Positions 1 through 6,121 of a stretch of DNA of 8,184 bases are shown piece by piece; within the stretch, counting starts at the first letter, position 1; the number at the start of each line of letters is the position of its first letter. The translations under genes and the position numbers were made by a program. The stretch is from Nitrospirota bacterium (GTDB taxonomy: Bacteria; Nitrospirota; Nitrospiria; Nitrospirales; Nitrospiraceae), in the NCBI GenBank assembly GCA_020028595.1, contig JAIBHQ010000027.1, positions 1-8,184 on the forward strand, in the 5' to 3' direction. Below the pieces are notes generated by a model. That model made no database searches. It saw nothing but the letters and a program-made list of their open reading frames with translations, and had not been told where the DNA came from.

Positions 1-2034
1 GCCGCGCGGGATGCCGTCGCGGTCCCGGTCGTAATAGAGCGGGACGATGTCGTGCTCGAGCAGGCGGTACAGATGTTCCGCGTCGTGCATGTCCTGGCTA
101 TGGGAGTCGCCGAGGTGTCCCGACGGCGGGATGGCCCAGCCGTTCGCGCCGTCGTAGCCTTCCTTCCACCAGCCGTCCAGCACGCTCAGGTGCGGCACGC
201 CGTTGAGCGCGGCTTTCTGGCCGCTGGTGCCGCTGGCTTCCATCGGCGGGCGAGGCGTATTCAGCCAGACGTCCACGCCCCACACGAGATATTTGGCCGT
301 GTGCATGTCGTAATCCTCCACGAACGCGACGCGTCCGCCGATGTCGTGGTCTTTGCAGAAGGTATAGACCTGCTGGATGAACTGGCGGCCCGGCTCGTCG
401 GCCGGATGGGCTTTGCCTGCGAAGACGATCTGCACGGGACGCCAGCGGTCCTGCATCATCTGTTGGATCCTGGTCAACGTGCTGAAAATAAGCGTGGCCC
501 GCTTATACGTGGCGAAGCGCCGCGCAAAGCCGATGGTCAAGGCTTCGGGATCGAGGAGCGTGCCGCTGGCCAATACTTGATGAGGCTGCATGCGCCCGTG
601 CATCCACGCCTCGCGCGCGCGCTCGCGGATGAAGCTCATCAGCTTGCGCTTCAACGCCTGGCGGGCCTTCCAGAGTTCGCCGTCTGGAATGTCGGTGACG
701 CGATGCCAGATGGCAGGGTCGTCCGCCCGCTCAGCCCAGTCGGGGGCGAGGTGCTTGGCGTAGAGCTGGTTCATCTCAACCGAGATCCACGTCGGCGCGT
801 GGACGCCGTTCGTGATGCTTCGGATCGGAATGCGGTCATCCTCCAGGCCCGGCCACAGAGAGCGCCACATGGCGCGAGAGACGCAGCCGTGCTCGCGGCT
901 GACGCCGTTGACGTGCCCGGCCAGCCGCATCGCGAACGCCGTCATGTTGAAGCCGGCGCCCGGATTGTCCGGGTGCGCGCCCAGTTGCAGAAAAGCGTCG
1001 CGCGTCATGCCGAGCTGTTCCCAATAGCCTTCGAAATGCTGCTCGATCTGATGGAACGAAAAGACGTCGTGGCCGGCCGGGACCGGCGTGTGCGTGGTAA
1101 AGACGGTGCTCTGGCGTACCACATCGACCGCCTCGGCGTGCGAGCGGCCTGCCTGCACCAACTCGCGCACCCGTTCGAGCGTCAGGAATGCCGAGTGGCC
1201 TTCGTTGGCATGCCAGACGGCGGGCGATATCCCGAGCGCACGGAAGACCCGCACGCCGCCAACGCCGAGCAGAATCTCCTGGCGCAGGCGGACGTTGTGG
1301 TCGCCGCCGTACAGCCGTGCCGACAACTCGCGATCCCAGGGCTGATTCTCCGGCACGTCGGTATCGATCAGGTAGAGCGTGACGCGTCCGACGCGTACCT
1401 GCCACACGATGCCGACGATCGCATGATGGTCCATCTGGACGCTGATCTGGCAGGGTTGTCCGTCCGGCGTGAGTGCCCGTTGGATGGGCGACTCCAGTTT
1501 ATTGAACGGCTCGTATTCCGCCTCCTGCCATCCGTCGGCGGACATCCGCTGGTGAAAATACCCCTGCGGATACATGAAGCCGAGGCCGATGAGGGGAATG
1601 CCGAGGTCGCTGGCTTCCTTGCAGTGGTCGCCGGCCAGGATGCCCAGGCCGCCGCTGTAGATCGGAATCGAATTGTGCAGGCCGAACTCGGCGGAGAAAT
1701 AAGCGACTGTGCTGTGGGTCAAGTGCGGGTACTGGCCGGCAACCCACGTGGCCGAGTCGCCCATATAGTCATCATAGGCTTTGAGCACGGACGCGTAGAG
1801 ACGGCTGAAGACGGGATCTTCGTTCAACGACGCCAGCCGTTCCGGTTTCAGTTCGTGGAGCAGCTTGACGGGGTTGTGGTGCGAAAGGCGCCACAGCGTC
1901 GGATCGATGGTTTCGAACAGCCGTCGCGCATCGGGGGTCCAACTCCACCAGAGATTATAAGCCAGTTCATGCAAGCGGGTCAGTTTGTCCGGCATGTTGC
2001 CCGGGGACTGTTCGTTCGGTCGATGCTCGCTCAC
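1..2034 (-). CDS. glgP: Alpha-glucan (glycogen) phosphorylase, N-terminal 678 residues, C-terminus beyond the left edge
   Basis: This enzyme releases glucose-1-phosphate from storage glucan in the cytoplasm using orthophosphate and a PLP cofactor. Reading the minus strand from the GTG at 2034 gives 678 codons with no stop. The N-terminus carries a DUF3417-like segment around the NLWWSW motif (residues 27-32). YSGGLG follows at 126-131, WHANEGH at 274-280, NGVH at 409-412, FARRFATYKRA at 503-513 and FAGKAHP at 538-544. The PLP-lysine motif EASGTSGQKAALNG starts at 599 and its lysine is residue 607 (codon 214-216). This matches the bacterial/archaeal phosphorylase branch with an N-terminal DUF3417 rather than the E. 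coli GlgP/MalP branch; the lysine context has GQK where the classical enzyme has NMK. Roughly the last fifth is probably missing because of the window edge. The GTG start directly follows the TAG of the upstream gene, with a G-rich stretch about 8 nt before it as a possible ribosome-binding site. Family certain; start fairly sure. Confidence 0.95.
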   Translation of the reverse strand, partial: MSEHRPNEQSPGNMPDKLTRLHELAYNLWWSWTPDARRLFETIDPTLWRLSHHNPVKLLHELKPERLASLNEDPVFSRLYASVLKAYDDYMGDSATWVAGQYPHLTHSTVAYFSAEFGLHNSIPIYSGGLGILAGDHCKEASDLGIPLIGLGFMYPQGYFHQRMSADGWQEAEYEPFNKLESPIQRALTPDGQPCQISVQMDHHAIVGIVWQVRVGRVTLYLIDTDVPENQPWDRELSARLYGGDHNVRLRQEILLGVGGVRVFRALGISPAVWHANEGHSAFLTLERVRELVQAGRSHAEAVDVVRQSTVFTTHTPVPAGHDVFSFHQIEQHFEGYWEQLGMTRDAFLQLGAHPDNPGAGFNMTAFAMRLAGHVNGVSREHGCVSRAMWRSLWPGLEDDRIPIRSITNGVHAPTWISVEMNQLYAKHLAPDWAERADDPAIWHRVTDIPDGELWKARQALKRKLMSFIRERAREAWMHGRMQPHQVLASGTLLDPEALTIGFARRFATYKRATLIFSTLTRIQQMMQDRWRPVQIVFAGKAHPADEPGRQFIQQVYTFCKDHDIGGRVAFVEDYDMHTAKYLVWGVDVWLNTPRPPMEASGTSGQKAALNGVPHLSVLDGWWKEGYDGANGWAIPPSGHLGDSHSQDMHDAEHLYRLLEHDIVPLYYDRDRDGIPRG

Positions 2035-2865
2035 CTAGGCGTTCCCCGCCTGCTGATGCCAGGCTGCCCATTTCGGCGAGAAGGCCACGGAGGCATAACG
2101 GGTTCCCAAAATCTGTGCGATGCGATTCATCAGCTGGTTTAATTCCTGCGCTTGATCGGGTTTCAGATCCTGCCGGAAGCGGGGATGCAGACCCCAGCGA
2201 GTTTCGATTTCCTCGCCCTGGACGGTGGACATGACGCTGATCAGTTTGATCTCGTTGCCGATCTTGCCTTCCATCGCCGGGGCGGCCGGTGCCGCTGCGG
2301 TCTGGCCCTGGGCCGTTCCTGACGCGGCCGATTCGAGCAGGGATGTCATGACGGGAATGACGGTACTCCCGCAGAGCGTGGCGGACGAAATCACCATGCC
2401 GTTGTCCCGCGCGCCAAGCAGGTGCGCGATCGTCTCGCCGAAGGCTTTGAAGTACTCGTCCTTCTGTTTGCTGTCCTCGGTCGCCAGGAATTTGAACCGT
2501 TCATAGCGCTCGCGGCTTTGGCCGACGGTCTGGCCGATCGCGAGGACGACTTCCATCTCATCGGTATCGGGTCCCAGCGCCGGCGCCAGCACGTTCTTGA
2601 GTTGCTGGGTGACGGCATCGACCAGGCCGTCCATGAAGAGCGGCTGGTCTTTGAGGGGGATGTAATGAGCCGACAGCCGATCGGCCAGATTGAACAGCAG
2701 CTTGAGAAATTCCAGATAGATTTCCCATTCGCCGGACTTTTTTATCTTCATGGCCTGTTCGGGCGCGCTGCGCTTGACCAGCGTGACGGACTCGCCCGAG
2801 ACAGCGACCATCAACGAGGCCAGATCGCGCAGGGTTGCGGCGTAGGGATCTTGAGTAGCAGACAT
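2035..2865 (-). CDS. Conserved-looking hypothetical protein co-transcribed with the alpha-glucan phosphorylase
   Basis: I do not recognise the family. The protein is 276 residues with no signal peptide or membrane segment visible, so it is probably cytoplasmic. Residues 1-180 look mainly helical, with an acidic/aromatic helix EWEIYLEFLKLLFNLADRL at 46-64 and a charged helix rich in Arg, Lys and Glu at 117-140. An Ala/Gly/Gln/Pro-rich linker spans about 179-198. A C-terminal part follows (about 200-276) with a beta-like stretch NEIKLISVMSTV and a helix QAQELNQLMNRIAQIL at 238-253. An upstream in-frame ATG at 2931 exists, but the ATG at 2865 is preferred: GGAG lies 6 nt before it and the 22 extra residues are Cys-rich and unlike the rest. 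Its stop touches the phosphorylase start, so a shared transcript and perhaps a role in glucan metabolism are likely by inference only. Confidence 0.85.
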   Translation of the reverse strand: MSATQDPYAATLRDLASLMVAVSGESVTLVKRSAPEQAMKIKKSGEWEIYLEFLKLLFNLADRLSAHYIPLKDQPLFMDGLVDAVTQQLKNVLAPALGPDTDEMEVVLAIGQTVGQSRERYERFKFLATEDSKQKDEYFKAFGETIAHLLGARDNGMVISSATLCGSTVIPVMTSLLESAASGTAQGQTAAAPAAPAMEGKIGNEIKLISVMSTVQGEEIETRWGLHPRFRQDLKPDQAQELNQLMNRIAQILGTRYASVAFSPKWAAWHQQAGNA

Positions 2866-2870
2866 CGGCG

Positions 2871-2875
2871 TCTCC
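2871..2875 (-). promoter_or_regulatory. Ribosome-binding site deciding the start of the hypothetical gene at 2865
   Basis: On the minus strand GGAGA precedes the ATG at 2865; the GGAG core is separated from the ATG by 6 nt. No similar purine run precedes the upstream in-frame ATG at 2931, so this site fixes the shorter start. Confidence 0.65.
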
Positions 2876-2889
2876 AAACAACAGCACTT

Positions 2890-2895
2890 AGTATA
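2890..2895 (-). promoter_or_regulatory. Possible -10 element for the leftward operon
   Basis: The minus strand reads TATACT here, four to five matches to TATAAT, about 25 nt before the chosen ATG. This would give a very short leader that still contains the GGAG site. A TTGAGT on the same strand (2919-2924) is 23 nt upstream, too far for a normal sigma-70 spacer, so the -35 is weak or absent. Tentative. Confidence 0.3.
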
Positions 2896-2955
2896 TACAG
2901 GTTCACTCCGGTCTTTCCACTCAATACGCAACCAATGGTAGGGCGGGAGGGCTCA

Positions 2956-2984
2956 TTGCGCCAAGGGCGGGGGTATGTTATACC
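2956..2984 (+). promoter_or_regulatory. Possible sigma-70-type promoter for the helicase gene
   Basis: TTGCGC at 2956-2961 and TATACC at 2979-2984 are separated by exactly 17 bp on the plus strand, about 49 bp before the helicase ATG. Three of six and four of six bases match the consensus boxes. The spacer and -10 lie inside the inverted repeat at 2961-2993, an arrangement typical of a repressor-controlled promoter. That regulatory reading is inference. Confidence 0.35.
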
Positions 2985-2993
2985 CGCCCTTGG
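2961..2993. repeat. Imperfect inverted repeat in the divergent intergenic region
   Basis: The left arm CCAAGGGCGGGGGTA (2961-2975) and right arm TACCCGCCCTTGG (2981-2993) pair with a two-base bulge around a 5-nt centre, TGTTA. There is no T-run after it, and both flanking genes point away from it, so it is not a terminator for either. It could be an operator for the helicase or a hairpin in its leader. The symmetry is visible directly; the function is not known. Confidence 0.7.
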
Positions 2994-3032
2994 TCAGACT
3001 TCGATGGACGCACGTCGCACGCAGGTAGATTC

Positions 3033-5039
3033 ATGGATCGGGAGATCAAGCCCTACATATTGAAGAAGTCGGCGGAAGAATCCCTGCCGGCCACGCTGTC
3101 GCTGGACTACGCAGCCGCGCTGAATCCGCAGCAGTTGGCGGCGGTCACGGCGGCCGACGGTCCTTCGCTCGTGATTGCCGGCGCCGGGAGCGGCAAGACG
3201 CGCACGCTCATCTATCGGGTCGCCTACCTCATCGACAAAGGCGTCGATCCGACTTCAATTCTACTCCTGACCTTCACGCGCAAGGCCGCGCAGGAAATGC
3301 TGCAACGGGCCGGGCTCCTGATCGGCGCGCGCAGCGAGCGGGTCGCCGGCGGAACGTTCCATTCCGTGGCCAACATGCTTCTGCGCCGGTACGGGCGGCC
3401 GATCGGGCTGGAGCCGGGCTTTACCATCCTGGATCGCGGCGACGCCGAGGATTTGATCGCGCTGATGCGCAATCAACTCGGGCTCAACGAAAAGGACAAG
3501 CGGTTCCCGCGCAAGGGGACGATCGCGGAAATTTTCAGCAAGTGCGAGAACACGCTCGCGAGCCTGGAAGATGTGCTGCTCGGCGAGTTCGCCCACTTCG
3601 CGGAGCATCTGAACGATCTCGACAAACTGAAGAACGCATATGTGGCCGCCAAACGGCAGAAGCAGCTCCTGGACTACGACGATCTCCTGGCCAAACTGCG
3701 GGAGCTGCTGGGCGCGCACGAGCCGACGCGGCAGACGATTTCGCAGAATTTCCGCTACATCCTCGTGGACGAATATCAGGACACGAACCGTTTGCAGGCC
3801 GATCTGGTCCGGCAACTGGCCGCGACGCACGAGAACGTGATGGCCGTGGGCGATGATGCGCAAAGCATCTATGCGTTTCGCGGCGCCACGTTCCGGAACA
3901 TCATGGATTTTCCGACGCTGTTTCCCGGGACGAAGGTCTACAAGCTGGAGGAAAACTATCGCAGCACACAGCCGATCCTGAATCTCGCCAACGAAATCAT
4001 CCAGGGCGCCACCGAGAAATATGCGAAGCATCTCTTTACGCGAAAACTCGACGGCCCGCTGCCGGCGCTGGTGCAGGCGGCGGGGGAGAACGCCCAGTCG
4101 CGGTTTATCGCGCAACGGATTCTTGAGCTGCGAGAGGAGGGCGTGCCGCTGGACGAAATCGCCGTGCTCTTCCGTTCCAGCTTCCATTCATTCGATCTGG
4201 AAATCGAGCTGTCGCGGCGGAACCTGCCGTTCGTGAAGCGCGGCGGGTTCAAGTTCATCGAGACGTCGCACGTGAAGGATCTGCTGGCGCATCTCCGGGT
4301 CATCGAAAATCCGCTCGATGCGGTGAGCTGGAATCGTCTCCTGATGCTGGTGGAGGGCGTCGGGCCCAAGAAGGCGCAGGACCTGATCGCGTTGTTTGTG
4401 AGGAGCGAGCAGCCGCTGGCGGTGCTGCGGGAGGTGAGCGGCCGGTCGTCGCGCCCGCTCAAGGATCTGGCGATCACGCTGGAGGAAGCGGCGCGTTCGA
4501 CATCACTCACGCCGGCAGAGCAGGTGAACGAGGTCTATCGCTATTACCTGCCGATCCTCAAGGAGCATTACGACGATTATCCGAAGCGGATGCGCGATCT
4601 GGAGCATCTCTATACGATCGCCGAGCGGTACGCCGGGCTGAGCGACTTTCTGGCCGATCTGGCGCTCGAGCCGCCGGACGCTAGCGTGGCCGATGTGGAG
4701 GCGGGCGATCGGGACGACGAGCGGCTGGTGCTGTCCACCATTCACTCCGCCAAGGGGCTGGAATGGCAGTGCGTGTTCGTGATCTGGGCCGTGGACGGCC
4801 GGTTTCCCTCGGCCTATTCATTCACGTCTGACGAAGAATTGGAAGAGGAACGGCGTCTGTTCTATGTGGCGGTGACGCGCGCGAAGAAGCATCTGCATCT
4901 CACCTATCCGATCAATGTCTACGACAAGGCGACGGGGGCGGTCCTGTCGAAACCTTCGCGATTTCTCGACGCCGTACCCTCCTCCATGTTAGATACATGG
5001 GCATTAATTGAGGAAGGCGGGTACCATCATTGGGATTGA
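3033..5039 (+). CDS. UvrD/Rep-family superfamily 1A ATP-dependent DNA helicase
   Basis: A 3'-5' DNA helicase/translocase of the UvrD/PcrA/Rep group, expected to act in excision repair, replication restart or clearing proteins from DNA. The 668 residues show the full motif set: Q motif LNPQQ (30-34), Walker A GAGSGKT (50-56), Ia LLTFTRKAA (78-86), Ib GTFHS (107-111), II VDEYQDTN (245-252), III VGDDAQSIYAFRGA (272-285), IV EENYRST (306-312), V LSTIHSAKGLEW (567-578) and VI RRLFYVAVTRAKK (607-619). The length is close to Rep and shorter than classical UvrD/PcrA. The protein ends soon after motif VI with no visible PcrA-type C-terminal RNA-polymerase-binding module, and there is no nuclease domain. 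About 30 residues precede the Q motif. The ATG at 3033 is chosen because the conserved region follows closely and a weak AGGT lies just before it. Helicase identity is certain; uvrD, pcrA or rep cannot be decided here, so no symbol is given. Confidence 0.95.
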   Translation: MDREIKPYILKKSAEESLPATLSLDYAAALNPQQLAAVTAADGPSLVIAGAGSGKTRTLIYRVAYLIDKGVDPTSILLLTFTRKAAQEMLQRAGLLIGARSERVAGGTFHSVANMLLRRYGRPIGLEPGFTILDRGDAEDLIALMRNQLGLNEKDKRFPRKGTIAEIFSKCENTLASLEDVLLGEFAHFAEHLNDLDKLKNAYVAAKRQKQLLDYDDLLAKLRELLGAHEPTRQTISQNFRYILVDEYQDTNRLQADLVRQLAATHENVMAVGDDAQSIYAFRGATFRNIMDFPTLFPGTKVYKLEENYRSTQPILNLANEIIQGATEKYAKHLFTRKLDGPLPALVQAAGENAQSRFIAQRILELREEGVPLDEIAVLFRSSFHSFDLEIELSRRNLPFVKRGGFKFIETSHVKDLLAHLRVIENPLDAVSWNRLLMLVEGVGPKKAQDLIALFVRSEQPLAVLREVSGRSSRPLKDLAITLEEAARSTSLTPAEQVNEVYRYYLPILKEHYDDYPKRMRDLEHLYTIAERYAGLSDFLADLALEPPDASVADVEAGDRDDERLVLSTIHSAKGLEWQCVFVIWAVDGRFPSAYSFTSDEELEEERRLFYVAVTRAKKHLHLTYPINVYDKATGAVLSKPSRFLDAVPSSMLDTWALIEEGGYHHWD

Positions 5040-5052
5040 TCGACCGTCCGGA

Positions 5053-5081
5053 TTGAAATCCTCTCGCTGCCTCGGTACACA
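5053..5081 (+). promoter_or_regulatory. Possible promoter for the exported HExxH protein
   Basis: TTGAAA (5053-5058) and TACACA (5076-5081) are 17 bp apart, just after the helicase stop. The -35 matches five of six consensus bases, the -10 only three. If real, transcription would begin near 5088, leaving almost no leader for the ATG at 5092 but a normal one for the GTG at 5125. Confidence 0.3.
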
Positions 5082-5124
5082 CAATCCGAACATGAAACAC
5101 GTGAGTCTTGTGGGGGATATCCTC

Positions 5125-6003
5125 GTGTCCTGGATTAATCGATTGGCAGTGGCGTGCATCATCGTGGCGGCGGCCGTGCCGGTCCGGGCGGAATCGCCGC
5201 AGCCGGCGGCCGACTTGACGCGGCTGCCCCTGGCCGCGCTCATCAGCCAGTCCGAAGAATTGGGTCTGCCCACCAAATTTCTCAGAGATCTGCCGTCTGA
5301 TTTCGTGACCGTGACTTTCGAGGATCTCCACCGCTGGGGGGCGGAGTACCATCCGGAAGAGCACCACATGATCCTGAACCGGGCCCTGTCCTTCAACCAG
5401 GCGGCCGGTTCGCTGCGGCCGCTCACGAAGATGACGGCCTCTGAAGTCGGCAATCTCTATCACGAGCTGTATCACGCCTACATGGATTACCTCGAAACAA
5501 AGCCGCCCGATCCGAGCACCGACGGCGGGCGCCTGCTCGCCGCGACGCAGGAGTTGCAGAAGTGCCGCTACGCCGAAGTGAAAATTACCCCGGTCCTGCA
5601 GCGGCGGACTTCCACTGAAGTGCGATATTTGTCCGAGCGGGAGGCCTGGGAAACACAGCATGAGACTTGGGGGGTCTTTGTCCAATGGGCCATTTGGACG
5701 AAGCTCGAATTGATTGCGTCGCGCGGCAAGCCCGGTCTTGTCACCGAGGGATGGCTGAAACGCTTGAAGAAGGCCGACCACGACAGCATTCTCGTCGGCT
5801 ACTACGAGCCGGAAGATCCGCACGAGCGCAAGCTCGCGCAGAAGCGCTACCTCTCGCCGGCCTACCGCATTTCGCCCCAGGAAATTCACACGATTATGGT
5901 CCTGCTGTTTGGAGAACCGTCAGACGCGGCTGACCGCGCAGCCACCGCCGCGCAGCCGGCGTCGCCAAAAACCGCGGCCGTTTCACCCGCCTGCAAGCAG
6001 TAG
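5125..6003 (+). CDS. Exported protein of unknown family with an HExxH zinc-metallopeptidase motif
   Basis: From the GTG at 5125 the product is 292 residues and opens with a standard signal peptide: MSWINR, a hydrophobic core LAVACIIVAAAVPV, then VRA before ESPQ, so cleavage after about residue 22 is likely. The early Cys is not in a proper lipobox. Residues 112-119 read YHELYHAY, giving the zinc-binding HExxH with His113, Glu114 and His117. About 55-60 residues later the acidic helix EREAWE (171-176) could supply the third, glutamate ligand of a gluzincin-type site. The C-terminus is an Ala/Pro-rich tail after about residue 265. GGGGGA (5112-5117) sits 7 nt before this GTG. An ATG at 5092 (303 residues) and a TTG at 5008 overlapping the helicase end are in frame but lack such a site. 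Substrate and activity are unknown; HExxH alone does not prove proteolysis. Confidence 0.8.
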   Translation: MSWINRLAVACIIVAAAVPVRAESPQPAADLTRLPLAALISQSEELGLPTKFLRDLPSDFVTVTFEDLHRWGAEYHPEEHHMILNRALSFNQAAGSLRPLTKMTASEVGNLYHELYHAYMDYLETKPPDPSTDGGRLLAATQELQKCRYAEVKITPVLQRRTSTEVRYLSEREAWETQHETWGVFVQWAIWTKLELIASRGKPGLVTEGWLKRLKKADHDSILVGYYEPEDPHERKLAQKRYLSPAYRISPQEIHTIMVLLFGEPSDAADRAATAAQPASPKTAAVSPACKQ

Positions 6004-6042
6004 AATCATCCCCCGCCGTCCTCAGATTCGCTTGATTCTGCC

Positions 6043-6072
6043 TTGACTTACGAGCCCTTTGGACAGTACACT
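6043..6072 (+). promoter_or_regulatory. Sigma-70-type promoter of the ffh-rpsP-rimM operon
   Basis: TTGACT (6043-6048, five of six consensus bases) and TACACT (6067-6072, four of six) are 18 bp apart. Transcription would start near 6079, giving a leader of about 43 nt before the ffh ATG. The leader contains two CTTTTT runs four bases apart (6083-6098), AT-rich for this genome. No other good promoter is seen further into the operon. Confidence 0.6.
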
Positions 6073-6106
6073 TCCCGATAAACTTTTTCAGTCTTTTTGA
6101 TGGGAT

Positions 6107-6112
6107 TAGGAG
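6107..6112 (+). promoter_or_regulatory. Ribosome-binding site deciding the ffh start
   Basis: TAGGAG ends 9 nt before the ATG at 6122 but only 3 nt before the in-frame TTG at 6116. The spacing favours the ATG, which also gives the family-typical N-terminus MLDALSRKF. Confidence 0.65.
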
Positions 6113-6121
6113 CGTTTGGCT

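Noticed and set aside
52..2142. A 696-residue open frame on the plus strand
   Set aside because: It is antisense to the phosphorylase, whose minus-strand frame has all family motifs. The plus-strand product is Arg/Ala/Val-rich with no recognisable domain, as expected for a GC-rich shadow.
2422..3063. A 213-residue plus-strand frame crossing the intergenic region into the helicase start
   Set aside because: It lies antisense to the hypothetical gene and overlaps the helicase start in another frame; no domain or ribosome-binding site supports it.
3261..4187. A 308-residue minus-strand frame inside the helicase
   Set aside because: The helicase on the plus strand has complete motifs; this antisense product is low-complexity and Arg/Gln/Leu-rich.
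4984..5000. Short palindrome CCATGT / ACATGG near the helicase 3' end
   Set aside because: Six-base arms inside coding sequence, no T-run; likely chance.
4912..5889. A 325-residue minus-strand frame opposite the exported protein
   Set aside because: The plus-strand frame has a signal peptide, an HExxH motif and a ribosome-binding site; the antisense product has no recognisable features.
6000..6041. Inverted repeat AGAATCA / TGATTCT (6002-6008 and 6033-6039) after the exported protein gene, considered as a terminator
   Set aside because: The stem is short and AT-rich, the loop is 24 nt and no T-run follows, so it is not a convincing intrinsic terminator.
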